64,000 bases of DNA from Kitasatospora sp. MAA19 (lineage in GTDB: Bacteria; Actinomycetota; Actinomycetes; Streptomycetales; Streptomycetaceae): NCBI RefSeq assembly GCF_029894125.1, contig NZ_JARXYZ010000001.1, positions 583,952 to 647,951 on the forward strand, given 5' to 3'. Made by a program: the position numbers and the translations under genes. The notes below the pieces were generated by a model. That model was given only the letters and a program-made list of their open reading frames with translations, searched no databases and was not told where the DNA came from. Positions 1 through 8,514 of the stretch are shown here, piece after piece; position 1 is the first letter of the stretch; each line of letters begins with the position of its first letter.

Positions 1-1
1 C

Positions 2-91
2 CTCGGCTGGACCTGGCTCGGCAGCGGCGAACAGCAGTGGGCCGCGGACCGCACGGTCGTGGTCCACTGCTTCGCCGCACCGAGGGAGTGA
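2..91 (+). CDS. C-terminal end of a protein cut by the window edge
   Basis: An open frame enters from the left edge and stops at TGA 89-91, giving 29 residues. It contains a GEQQWAADRTVVVHC segment. This resembles the C-terminal pattern of actinobacterial septum-formation-type domains, where a tryptophan precedes a (G)DR-T-V-x-C stretch near the end. The family suggestion is inference from a very short piece. It runs toward the convergent aldo/keto reductase, with a 27-base gap. Confidence 0.45.
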   Translation, partial: LGWTWLGSGEQQWAADRTVVVHCFAAPRE

Positions 92-118
92 AGGGGGCGA
101 CGGTTCGTCGGCTGCCGG

Positions 119-1174
119 CTACCCCGCCGATCGGTCCGCGGCGGGGCGGCGGCGGAGCGCGGGGGTGGTGACGGACGGGGGCTGCCAGACGCCGTCGGGG
201 TGGTAGACGTCGGTGCCGGGCGGGACGATGGCGTCGATGCGGTCGAGGACGGCGTCGTCGAGGACCAGGTCGGCGCCCTTGAGGGCCGCCTCCACTTGGT
301 CGTGGGTGCGCGGGCCGAGGATCACCGAGGTGACGGCGGGGTGGGCCAGCGGGAAGGCCACGGCCAGTTCGGGGAGGGTGCGGCCGAGGTCCTCGGCGAG
401 GGTGGTGAAGGCCTCGACGGCCTCCAGCTTGGCCGCCGTGGTGGGCAGCGCCGGGTCGAACCGGCCCGGGTTGATGACGGGGCGGCCGGTGGTCAGGTCG
501 GCCGGGCGGTCCTTGCGGTAGCGGCCGGTGAGGAAGCCGGAGGCGAGCGGGCCCCAGGTCAGCGCGCCCATGCCGAGCCGCTGGACGACGGGCAGCACGT
601 CGCGCTCCACGCCGCGGGCGAGCAGCGAGTACGGCGGCTGCTCGGTGCGGAAGCGCGGCAGGGCGCGGCGCTCGGCGACGTGGTACGCGTCGACGATCTG
701 CTCGGCGGGGAAGGTGGAGCAGCCGAAGGCGCGGATCTTGCCGGCCCGGACGAGGTCGCCGAGGACGGACAGGGTCTCCTCGACGTCGGTGGTGTGGTCC
801 GGCCGGTGGATCTGGTACAGGTCGATCCGGTCGGTGCGCAGCCGGCGCAGGCTGTCCTCGACCGCCCGGACGATCCAGCGCCGCGAGTTGCCGCCCCGGC
901 CCCGCCCCTCGCCCATCGGGAAGTGCGCCTTGGTGGCCAGCACGATCTCGTCGCGGTCGCCGCGGGCGGCCAGCGTCTTGCCGACGATCTCCTCGGACTC
1001 GCCGGCCGAGTAGATGTCGGCGGTGTCCACGAAGTTGACGCCTCGGTCGAGGGCGGTGTTGATGATCCGGGCGCAGTCGTCGTGGTCGGGGTTGCCGATG
1101 TGGCCGAGCATCATCGTGCCGAGGCAGTAGGCGCTCACTTCGATGCCGGTGCCGCCGAGGACGCGGTAGCGCAT
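119..1174 (-). CDS. Aldo/keto reductase
   Basis: A 351-residue NAD(P)H-dependent aldo/keto reductase, the usual length for this family, which reduces aldehydes and ketones in the cytoplasm. The barrel signatures are visible: an N-terminal LGTMMLG, then FVDTADIYSAGESEE with the catalytic Asp and Tyr, then the Lys in LATKAHF and a His in YQIHRPD. Near the C-terminus ILGPRTHDQVEAAL matches the cofactor-phosphate loop. The ATG follows GGGGAGC at a good distance. The promoter upstream has the long spacer of MerR-controlled promoters, so induction by a MerR-type activator is likely. The physiological substrate cannot be told from sequence. Confidence 0.93.
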   Translation of the reverse strand: MRYRVLGGTGIEVSAYCLGTMMLGHIGNPDHDDCARIINTALDRGVNFVDTADIYSAGESEEIVGKTLAARGDRDEIVLATKAHFPMGEGRGRGGNSRRWIVRAVEDSLRRLRTDRIDLYQIHRPDHTTDVEETLSVLGDLVRAGKIRAFGCSTFPAEQIVDAYHVAERRALPRFRTEQPPYSLLARGVERDVLPVVQRLGMGALTWGPLASGFLTGRYRKDRPADLTTGRPVINPGRFDPALPTTAAKLEAVEAFTTLAEDLGRTLPELAVAFPLAHPAVTSVILGPRTHDQVEAALKGADLVLDDAVLDRIDAIVPPGTDVYHPDGVWQPPSVTTPALRRRPAADRSAG

Positions 1175-1212
1175 GGTGCTGCTCCCCTGGTGGTGGGTCG
1201 GTGGTGGCCCAG

Positions 1213-1243
1213 AGGCTAGGGCTTGGAGTGTGCTCTAGGGCAA
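1213..1243 (-). promoter_or_regulatory. MerR-type promoter for the aldo/keto reductase
   Basis: On the minus strand a -35 TTGCCC (1238-1243) and a -10 TAGCCT (1213-1218) are 19 bp apart. Between them lies an imperfect dyad CCTAGAG-CACA-CTCCAAG. A 19-bp spacer filled with a dyad is the hallmark of MerR-family activator promoters. The predicted start is near 1206, about 30 bases before the ATG. No merR gene lies beside it in the window. Confidence 0.65.
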
Positions 1244-1291
1244 GGCCCGCGGGCGGCCGGGGACGGGCGCTGCGTGGTGCGCGTTTGCGGA

Positions 1292-1313
1292 ATCGGCAAC
1301 AAAGCTTGCCGAT
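1292..1313. promoter_or_regulatory. Perfect dyad operator upstream of the methyltransferase
   Basis: ATCGGCAA at 1292-1299 and TTGCCGAT at 1306-1313 form perfect 8-bp arms around six bases. A TTGCGG (1285-1290) lies just before it and could be a -35 element. The position, about 85 bases before the methyltransferase ATG, and the symmetry suggest a site for a dimeric repressor such as a TetR protein. The regulator is not in the window. Confidence 0.5.
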
Positions 1314-1398
1314 GTGGCGGGTCCGGTCGCAGCCTGGCCGTGGCGGTGGGCGCCATGGGCGACCACCCTTCCGCCATCCACGATCGGAGAAGACCGCC

Positions 1399-2307
1399 AT
1401 GTCCGAACACCAGCACCAGCACGGGCAGGGACACCAGTCCGGGCACCACCACCACGGGCACGGGAACGTCCCCGCCGCCGACTTCGACTGGGACGCCCTC
1501 GCCGCCGACCTGGAGCAGGAGGCCGAACTGCGCGCCGGCGCCGTGACCGGGGCCGCGCAGTGGCTGCGGTCGCTGCACGGCGCGGCCGGGGAGGTGCGGC
1601 GGGTACTCGACGTCGGCAGCGGTCCCGGGGTGATCGCCGGGCTGCTCGCGGACGTCTTCCCGGAGGCCGAGACGGTCGCCGTCGACCAGTCGGCCGCCCT
1701 GCTGGAGCGCGCCCGGACCCGCTCCGGCGGCCGCCTGAGCATCCAACAGGCCGACCTGCCCGCCGAGTTCGGCAAGCTCGGGGAGGCCGACCTGATCTGG
1801 TCCGGCAACGCGATCCACCACCTCGGCGACCAGCAGGCCGCGCTGACCTCCCTCGCCGCGACGCTGCGGCCCGGCGGCCTGCTGGCCGTCGCCGAACGAG
1901 GCCTGCCGCTGCGCTACCTGCCGCGCGACTTCGGCCTCGGCCGGCCCGGCTTCCAGGCCCGGATCGACGCGGCGCACGAGGACGGCTTCAGCACCATGCG
2001 TGCCGAACTGCCCGGCGCCACCGAGGAGGTGGAGGACTGGCCGGCCATGCTCGGCCGCGCCGGTCTGACCCCCAGCGGCACCCGCACCTTCCTGATCGAC
2101 CACCCGGCCCCGCTCGCCCGGCCCGCCCGCGAGCGCCTCCACACCCAGCTCGCCCGCCTGCGCGACCAGCTCACCGACCACCTCGACCCCGAGGACGGCA
2201 GGACCCTCGACGCCCTGCTCGCCGAGGACGCCCCGACCGGCATCCTGCACCGCCCGGACGCCTTCTACCTCGCGGCCATGACCGTCCACACCGCCCGCAA
2301 GGCCTGA
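1399..2307 (+). CDS. Class I SAM-dependent methyltransferase, His-rich N-terminus
   Basis: A 302-residue Rossmann-fold methyltransferase. Motif I is VLDVGSGPGVIAGLL (about residues 75-90), followed by an acidic residue at the end of strand 2 (VAVDQS) and motif IV ADLIWSGNAIHHL. The ATG at 1399 was chosen because GGAGAAG lies seven bases before it. The first 25 residues are unusually rich in His, Gln and Gly (HHHHGHG and HQHQHG stretches), which could bind metal; that is inference. The substrate is unknown. A perfect dyad upstream suggests repressor control. It diverges from the aldo/keto reductase. Confidence 0.9.
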   Translation: MSEHQHQHGQGHQSGHHHHGHGNVPAADFDWDALAADLEQEAELRAGAVTGAAQWLRSLHGAAGEVRRVLDVGSGPGVIAGLLADVFPEAETVAVDQSAALLERARTRSGGRLSIQQADLPAEFGKLGEADLIWSGNAIHHLGDQQAALTSLAATLRPGGLLAVAERGLPLRYLPRDFGLGRPGFQARIDAAHEDGFSTMRAELPGATEEVEDWPAMLGRAGLTPSGTRTFLIDHPAPLARPARERLHTQLARLRDQLTDHLDPEDGRTLDALLAEDAPTGILHRPDAFYLAAMTVHTARKA

Positions 2308-2311
2308 CCGC

Positions 2312-2353
2312 GCCCGCCCCGCTCCCGGGCGACGCCGCCCGGGCGGGCGGGGC
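2312..2353 (+). terminator. GC-rich hairpin after the methyltransferase
   Basis: An inner perfect stem (2324-2330 with 2337-2343) is flanked by complementary C-rich and G-rich arms, four bases after the methyltransferase stop. There is no T tract, as is common in streptomycetes. Confidence 0.5.
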
Positions 2354-2440
2354 AAGGGCTGGGCCCGGGCGGCTTCAGGGTGTGGCCGAGGGCGGTGACC
2401 AGGTCGGCATCCATGGCCGGAAGCGTACCGGCGAGGGTTC

Positions 2441-2502
2441 GGCGACGGCCCTACCGGTGACGGCCCTACCGGCGACGGGCCCTACCGGCGACGGGCCCTA
2501 CC
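2441..2502. repeat. Four 15-16-bp tandem repeats after metG
   Basis: The unit GGCGACGG(G)CCCTACC occurs four times at 2441-2455, 2456-2470, 2471-2486 and 2487-2502. It lies in the gap between the convergent methyltransferase and metG, directly after the metG stop codon. It is not coding. Confidence 0.85.
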
Positions 2503-2510
2503 GCAAGGCC

Positions 2511-4244
2511 TCAGCCCTCCTGGCCGCCGAAGCGGGTGGTCCAGGCGGTCAGGTCCTCGTCGGTGATCTTGGCGAACAGCACCGGCGGCACCGTGAACGC
2601 CGTCCCGGCCGGCACCAGGTCCAGCGCCCGCGCGTCCTCCGGGCCCACCCAGGAGCGGGCGGCCGCCGGAGCGTCCTCGGCCAGGGCGAACGCGCCTCGC
2701 ATGGCCGCCGCCGCGGTCGGGATGAACGGCTCGGAGACCACCGCGTACAGCTGGATCAGGTTCATCGCCGTGCGCAGGGTCAGCGCCGCGGCGTCCGGGT
2801 CGGTCTTCACCTGGAGCCAGGGCGCCTTCTCGTCCAGGTACGCGTTGCCCGCGCTCCACAACGCGCGCAGGGCCTGCGCCGCCTTGCGGAAGTTGAGAGC
2901 GTCCAGCTGGGCCTCGTACTCGGCCAGCAGTCCGACGACCTGCTCGCCGAGGCGCTGCTCCGCCTCGCCGGGCGCGTGGCCGCCCGGGACGGCGTCGCCG
3001 AAGCGCTTGCGGCTGAAGGACAGCACCCGGTTGACGAAGTTGCCGAGGGTGTCGGCGAGGTCCTTGTTGACCACGGAAGCGAAGAGGTCCCAGGTGAAGC
3101 TGGAGTCGTCCGACTCGGGGGCGTGCGCCATCAGGAAGTAGCGCCAGTAGTCGGCCGGCAGCAGTTCCAGGGCGACGTCGGTGAAGATGCCGCGCTTCTG
3201 GCTGGTGGAGAACTTCCCGCCGTAGTACGTCAGCCAGTTGAAGGCCTTGACGTAGTCGACCATCTTCCACGGGCGGCGCGAGCCGAGGATCGTCGCCGGG
3301 AACATCACGGTGTGGAACGGGACGTTGTCCTTGGCCATGAACTCGGTGTACCGGACGGTCTCGTCGGCTTCGTACCACCAGGACTTCCAGTCCCGCAGCT
3401 GCCCGGCCGGGGCCGCGTCCGCCCACTCCTTGGTGGCGCCGATGTACTCGATCGGGGCGTCGAACCAGACGTAGAACACCTTGCCCTCGGCCGCCAGCTC
3501 CGGCCAGACGTCGGCCGGCACCGGGACGCCCCACTCCAGGTCACGGGTGATCGAGCGGTCCTGCAGGCCCTCGGTGAGCCACTTGCGGGCGATCGAGGAG
3601 GCCAGCACCGGCCACTGGTCGCCGTTGGCGGCGATCCACCCCTCCACCTCCTCGGTCAGCCTCGACTGGAGCAGGAACAGGTGCCTGGTCTCCCGGACCT
3701 CCAGGTCGGAGCTGCCGCTGATCGCCGAGCGCGGCTCCAGCAGGTCGGTCGGGTCCAGCACCCGGGTGCAGTTCTCGCACTGGTCGCCGCGCGCCTTGTC
3801 GTAGCCGCAGTGCGGGCAGGTGCCGACGATGTAGCGGTCCGGCAGGAAGCGGCCGTCGGCGTTGGAGTACACCTGGCGGACCGAGCGCTCCTCGATGAAG
3901 CCGTTGCGCTGCAGTTCGCGGGCGATCTCCTGGGTGATCTCCCGGTTCTGCGGCGAGGAGCTGCGGCCGAAGTGGTCGAAGGACAGCCCGAAGCCGTCGT
4001 AGACCGCCTTCTGCGCGTCGTGCGCCTGAGCGCAGAACTCGGCCACCGGCAGCCCGGCCTCCTGCGCGGCGAGTTCGGCGGGCGTGCCGTGCTCGTCGGT
4101 CGCGCAGATGTACAGCACCTCGTGGCCGCGCTGGCGCAGATAGCGGGAGTAGACGTCCGCCGGGAGCATCGACCCGACCATGTTGCCCAGGTGCTTGATC
4201 CCGTTGATGTACGGAAGGGCGCTGGTGATCAGGTGCCGAGCCAT
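2511..4244 (-). CDS. metG: Methionyl-tRNA synthetase
   Basis: MetRS joins methionine to tRNA-Met using ATP. The product is 577 residues. The HIGH-equivalent HLGN is at residues 18-21. Zinc-knuckle cysteines are C143, C146, C156 and C159. The KMSKS equivalent is FSTSQ at about residues 345-349, a variant I regard as usual for this actinobacterial subtype. The C-terminal helical anticodon-binding domain follows, and no tRNA-binding EMAP-like extension is present. The start [20 protein letters not shown] fits family N-termini; the open frame continues upstream without family similarity. A 9-bp hairpin lies in the leader. Confidence 0.97.
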   Translation of the reverse strand: MARHLITSALPYINGIKHLGNMVGSMLPADVYSRYLRQRGHEVLYICATDEHGTPAELAAQEAGLPVAEFCAQAHDAQKAVYDGFGLSFDHFGRSSSPQNREITQEIARELQRNGFIEERSVRQVYSNADGRFLPDRYIVGTCPHCGYDKARGDQCENCTRVLDPTDLLEPRSAISGSSDLEVRETRHLFLLQSRLTEEVEGWIAANGDQWPVLASSIARKWLTEGLQDRSITRDLEWGVPVPADVWPELAAEGKVFYVWFDAPIEYIGATKEWADAAPAGQLRDWKSWWYEADETVRYTEFMAKDNVPFHTVMFPATILGSRRPWKMVDYVKAFNWLTYYGGKFSTSQKRGIFTDVALELLPADYWRYFLMAHAPESDDSSFTWDLFASVVNKDLADTLGNFVNRVLSFSRKRFGDAVPGGHAPGEAEQRLGEQVVGLLAEYEAQLDALNFRKAAQALRALWSAGNAYLDEKAPWLQVKTDPDAAALTLRTAMNLIQLYAVVSEPFIPTAAAAMRGAFALAEDAPAAARSWVGPEDARALDLVPAGTAFTVPPVLFAKITDEDLTAWTTRFGGQEG

Positions 4245-4267
4245 CCTCGGATGCTCCGATTTCTCCC

Positions 4268-4295
4268 GCACAGCACCCCACCCGGAGTGCTGTGC
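4268..4295 (-). promoter_or_regulatory. Hairpin in the metG leader
   Basis: GCACAGCAC (4268-4276) and GTGCTGTGC (4287-4295) form a perfect 9-bp stem with a 10-base loop, ending 24 bases upstream of the metG ATG. It could be an mRNA hairpin in the 5' leader or a DNA operator. No T-box features are present. Confidence 0.45.
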
Positions 4296-4372
4296 CAGGC
4301 GCAGGGGTCCACTGTGGGTTGCCAAGCCTACCGCCGCCGTGACGGCTGCCGTCGCCGGTCGGGCGGTGCCGG

Positions 4373-4573
4373 TCAGACGGTGCCGAAGTCGCCGTACCGG
4401 TCGAACTCCCCGGCCTTCACCCCGCGGACGAACGCGGCCCACTTGCGCGGCGTGGTCCGGACGACGACCTCGGCGCGGTCCGACTCCCGGATCTCCACCA
4501 GGCCGTCGGCGGTCCGGATCTCGACGCACTCGTTGCTCTCGCCGCTCGATGACGACTTCTGCCAGTCGCTCAT
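4373..4573 (-). CDS. DUF397 protein paired with an XRE regulator
   Basis: A 66-residue DUF397 protein with the family hallmarks: an N-terminal W-x-KSS-S, the NECVEIR strand, IRES/D, and the C-terminal W-x-x-F-x-x-x-V-K-x-G-E-F. Its ATG overlaps the stop of the upstream XRE regulator (ATGA at 4570-4573), so the two are translationally coupled. Such pairs are abundant in streptomycetes; in the WhiJ/BldB-type systems the small protein is thought to work with the cognate HTH protein in developmental control. The function of this particular pair is unknown. Confidence 0.93.
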   Translation of the reverse strand: MSDWQKSSSSGESNECVEIRTADGLVEIRESDRAEVVVRTTPRKWAAFVRGVKAGEFDRYGDFGTV

Positions 4574-5421
4574 GCGAAGTCTTTCAGTAAGGCCCGGATG
4601 AAGTCCCGGGACTCGTCCGGGTCGAGTGCGATCGTCGCGGTCTCCTCCTTGATCCGGCGGTACGTCTGCAATTCGTCCTCGGCGTGCACGAACTTCGGCC
4701 CCTGGGAGAGATCGACCTGGACGGTGTCGAGCTCCGGAACCGGCCCGCGGGCGAGATACAGGCTCTCCCCGGAGCCCGGATAGGTGTCCACGCTGAACGG
4801 GATGGTCCGGATCTCCACTCCGGGCCGCTCGGAATCCTCCAGCACGCTGAGCAACTGCTCGCGCAGCACCACCGGCCCGCCGAACTGCATGCGCAGCGCG
4901 GATTCGTGGATGAAAGCCGTGTACGGCTTCGGGCGCTCGGTGAAGATCCGCTGGCGCTGAATCCGGAATGCCGTCCGCGCGTCCGCGTCCTCCCGGGGCA
5001 GGGGCGGTCGCAGCCGGGCGAACACCGCCGAGGCGTACGCCGGGGTCTGCAGCAGCCCGGGGATGAAGGTGGTGTGCAGGATCGCCAGCGATTCGGCGTG
5101 GTGCTCCATCTCCGCGACGTCGATGATCCCGTTCGGGATCCGCCCGCGGTAGCCGTCCCACCAGTACTTCCGCCGGTCCTGGGTCATCGCGAGCAGCGCG
5201 TCGAGGTAGGGGCCGTCCGCACAGCCGCAGGTATGGGCCCAGAGCCGGAGCCGTTCGGCGCTGATGCCGGACTTCCCGTTCTCCATCTGCGAGATCTTGG
5301 GCAGGTCGGTGCCCAGGGTGGCGGCCAGGCTTTTGGGCGTCACGCCCACGCGTTCGCGCATCTTGCGCAGCTCGATGCCAAGGCGCTGCTGGCGCACGGT
5401 CGGCGACAAGCGGGGTGGCAT
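4570..5421 (-). CDS. XRE-family regulator with DUF5753 domain
   Basis: A 283-residue transcription regulator. Residues about 15-70 form a Cro/C1-type helix-turn-helix ([19 protein letters not shown] then [13 protein letters not shown]). The rest, including [14 protein letters not shown], is the DUF5753 ligand/partner domain typical of WhiJ-like proteins. It forms a two-gene operon with the overlapping DUF397 gene. The chosen ATG gives the usual length. Target genes cannot be deduced; partners of this type usually act on sites near their own operon. Confidence 0.94.
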   Translation of the reverse strand: MPPRLSPTVRQQRLGIELRKMRERVGVTPKSLAATLGTDLPKISQMENGKSGISAERLRLWAHTCGCADGPYLDALLAMTQDRRKYWWDGYRGRIPNGIIDVAEMEHHAESLAILHTTFIPGLLQTPAYASAVFARLRPPLPREDADARTAFRIQRQRIFTERPKPYTAFIHESALRMQFGGPVVLREQLLSVLEDSERPGVEIRTIPFSVDTYPGSGESLYLARGPVPELDTVQVDLSQGPKFVHAEDELQTYRRIKEETATIALDPDESRDFIRALLKDFA

Positions 5422-5681
5422 GACTCTCTTCTCCGGATGGCGGGCTTCGGTCGATGCTTCCGGTGAAGTGTGCCGTGCTCACCCGGCCCTAGCTACTGAA
5501 ATGGCTGATACCCCACGATGGAGTGAACGTTCTCTCGCTCGGTAGCAAGTCTTGCACCCCGGGCCTATGGTCGTTGTCGCGTCAGTCACTGACTTGTTGT
5601 CGTCTAAACAGCCGCCAATCAGCCGTAAATACACACCAGATGCATGGTCGGCACGCTCGACATCACCGACCGGAGACTGTC

Positions 5682-5735
5682 ATGCCGCTTCCGCTGCCTC
5701 TCACCCCTCCCCGCCGCATTCCCGCAGCCCGGTGA
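5682..5735 (+). CDS. 17-residue leader ORF coupled to a small membrane protein
   Basis: ATG 5682 follows GGAG (5672-5675) at ideal spacing and encodes a proline- and leucine-rich 17-mer ending in PAAR. Its TGA (5733-5735) overlaps the GTG (5732-5734) of the next reading frame, so ribosomes ending here could restart on the membrane-protein ORF. Whether the peptide has its own role is unknown. It is too short for similarity evidence. Confidence 0.35.
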   Translation: MPLPLPLTPPRRIPAAR

Positions 5736-5980
5736 ACGCCCTGCTCGTCGCCGGTTTGTCCGCCCTCCTGCTCGCCGTCCTCTTCGTCGGCTGGCTGGTC
5801 TGGCTTGTCAACGTCCAACCCCGCGAACCCCGTTCGCCGAAATCCGAGTTCGCCGGGCGGAATTCGCCCGGCGGCAAGGACGAAGCAGGCCCTTTCCCCG
5901 GTCGGCGTGCCATTCCCCAGCCCGCCCGGAACATTCGTCCGTCCGCCGCGGTGCGATCGCCCGGAAACGCCGACAACTGA
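5732..5980 (+). CDS. Small single-span membrane protein, hypothetical
   Basis: An 82-residue reading frame. The first 28 residues form one strong hydrophobic helix (ALLVAGLSALLLAVLFVGWLVWLV). A polar tail rich in Pro, Arg and Ser follows. I do not recognise a family. The GTG has no Shine-Dalgarno of its own but overlaps the stop of a 17-codon ORF that has one. A longer reading from TTG 5552 lacks a ribosome site and adds low-complexity sequence. A hairpin at 6011-6042 lies downstream. Confidence 0.45.
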   Translation: MNALLVAGLSALLLAVLFVGWLVWLVNVQPREPRSPKSEFAGRNSPGGKDEAGPFPGRRAIPQPARNIRPSAAVRSPGNADN

Positions 5981-6010
5981 GCCCCGGATCGCGGGAGAAG
6001 CCCGCTTCGG

Positions 6011-6042
6011 CCGGCGGCCCCGTGGCCAGAAGGGGCCGCCGG
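6011..6042. terminator. Bidirectional hairpin between convergent small genes
   Basis: An 11-bp perfect stem (6011-6021 with 6032-6042) and 10-base loop sit between the small membrane gene and the convergent solo DUF397 gene. Confidence 0.6.
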
Positions 6043-6051
6043 AACGGATCG

Positions 6052-6249
6052 TCAGGCTTCGTCGGCGATGAAGTGGTCGAATTCGCCGGCCTGGACGCCT
6101 TGGAGGAACGCCTCCCACTTCTGCGGGGTGGTACGGACGACGACCTCGGCGGTGGCGGTCTCGCGGATCTCGACGATGCCGTCGACGGTCCGGACTTCGA
6201 GGCACTCGTCGGCCTCGCCGGCCAGGGATGGCCGCTGCCAGTCGCTCAT
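6052..6249 (-). CDS. Solo DUF397 protein
   Basis: A 65-residue DUF397 protein, a paralogue of the one at 4373. It shares MSDWQ, ECLEVRT, IVEIRET and the W-E-A-F-x-x-G-V-x-A-G-E-F tail. The ATG follows AGGAG. Unlike its paralogue it has no XRE gene directly upstream; its upstream neighbour is a GNAT gene. It might work with the XRE regulator at 4570 or with one elsewhere, which is inference. Confidence 0.9.
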   Translation of the reverse strand: MSDWQRPSLAGEADECLEVRTVDGIVEIRETATAEVVVRTTPQKWEAFLQGVQAGEFDHFIADEA

Positions 6250-6294
6250 CTTGGCTCCTACGGACGACTCGGATGCTGGTGGACGGTGGAACAC

Positions 6295-6320
6295 CCCCAT
6301 GGCTACCCCATGGCTACCCC
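6295..6320. repeat. 11-bp direct repeat upstream of solo DUF397
   Basis: CCCCATGGCTA is repeated in tandem (6295-6305, 6306-6316) and followed by CCCC, about 50 bases before the DUF397 start. Its role is unknown. Confidence 0.6.
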
Positions 6321-6378
6321 GTCGCGGGGCCTCCGCCACTCCCGGCGGGTGAGGCGGACCGGGGGCGCATCGGGGGCA

Positions 6379-6981
6379 TCAGCCGCGCGAAAGGCGGCCG
6401 GTGAGGCGGGCCTTGGCGGCCGGCCACTCGTCGGCGAGCATCGAGAAGTACGCGGTGTCCCGCCAGACGCCGTTGGCGCGCAGCTTCTCCCGGCGGTGGA
6501 TCCCCTCGTACTGGGCGCCGAGCCGCAGGATGGCGTTGCGGGAGCGGTCGTTGAGGGCGTCGGTCTTCCAGAACACCCGGCCCATGCCCAGGTCCTCGTA
6601 GGCGTGGGTGAGCAGCAGCAGCTTGGACTCGGTGTTGATCGCCGTCCGCCACGCGGACCGGGCGTACCAGGTGCCGCCGATCTCGACGAGTTCGTCGACG
6701 GAGCTGAAGTCGTAGTAGCCGGTGATACCGACGGCCCGGCCGGTGGCGAGGTCGATCACGGCGAACTTCACCGCTTTCCCGGCCGCCACCTCCGCGAGGC
6801 GGACGTCGAGGATCGCGCCGAGTTCCTCCTCGGCGGTCGGCGGCTGGAAGGGGATCCACCGCCAGACGTCCGGGTCGGGGCCGACGGTGGCCCACAGGTC
6901 GGGGAGGTGGTGGCGCCCCAGGGGCTCCAGACGGACGTGGCGGCCGGTCAGGGTGACGGGCGTGGGCAACTGCGCGGTCAT
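6379..6981 (-). CDS. GNAT-family N-acetyltransferase (RimJ/RimL-like)
   Basis: A 200-residue acetyltransferase of the RimJ/RimL type, which transfers acetyl from acetyl-CoA to an amine; the substrate is unknown. The opening TLTGRHVRLEPLGRHHLPDLW, the central GITGYYDFSSVDELVEIGGTWYARSAWRT and the late WKTDALNDRSRNAILRLGA match the family, the last part containing the CoA-binding helix signature. There is no Shine-Dalgarno. A -10 element lies seven bases before the ATG, so the mRNA is probably leaderless. A dyad overlaps the promoter. Confidence 0.92.
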   Translation of the reverse strand: MTAQLPTPVTLTGRHVRLEPLGRHHLPDLWATVGPDPDVWRWIPFQPPTAEEELGAILDVRLAEVAAGKAVKFAVIDLATGRAVGITGYYDFSSVDELVEIGGTWYARSAWRTAINTESKLLLLTHAYEDLGMGRVFWKTDALNDRSRNAILRLGAQYEGIHRREKLRANGVWRDTAYFSMLADEWPAAKARLTGRLSRG

Positions 6982-6987
6982 GATCCG

Positions 6988-7036
6988 AAAGTAGCGCCAC
7001 GCTGCACTAGATGCAATGGATATCTGAACTAGTGCA
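6988..7036 (-). promoter_or_regulatory. Leaderless promoter with dyad operator for the GNAT gene
   Basis: On the minus strand TTGCAT (7011-7016) and TACTTT (6988-6993) are separated by 17 bp. Transcription would start at or next to the ATG. TGCACTAG (7003-7010) and CTAGTGCA (7029-7036) are perfect 8-bp inverted arms that flank the -35 element, which is the layout expected of a repressor site. Confidence 0.6.
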
Positions 7037-7056
7037 AAGTGTCCGGCGTAAGCCGA

Positions 7057-7088
7057 AGGGCCCTGCGGGACGCATCCCGCAGGGCCCT
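7057..7088 (-). terminator. purA terminator
   Basis: A perfect 14-bp stem (7057-7070 with 7075-7088) with a CGCA loop lies 16 bases after the purA stop. Confidence 0.8.
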
Positions 7089-7104
7089 CAGGAGGTCACG
7101 GCGC

Positions 7105-8493
<1,389 letters not shown>

Positions 8494-8514
8494 TTACCTG
8501 AGGAAGGACCGGTC

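Noticed and set aside
2356..2414. Short minus-strand ORF starting MDADLVTALGHTL
   Set aside because: It has no ribosome site or family match and runs into the methyltransferase antisense.
4245..4372. T-box or SAM riboswitch upstream of metG
   Set aside because: Only one simple hairpin is present; the T-box sequence, specifier loop and SAM-riboswitch core are absent.
1314..4601. A 1,095-residue open frame on the plus strand
   Set aside because: It runs across the methyltransferase and antisense to metG. It is Arg/Pro/Ala-rich with no domain, as expected for an off-frame reading of GC-rich DNA.
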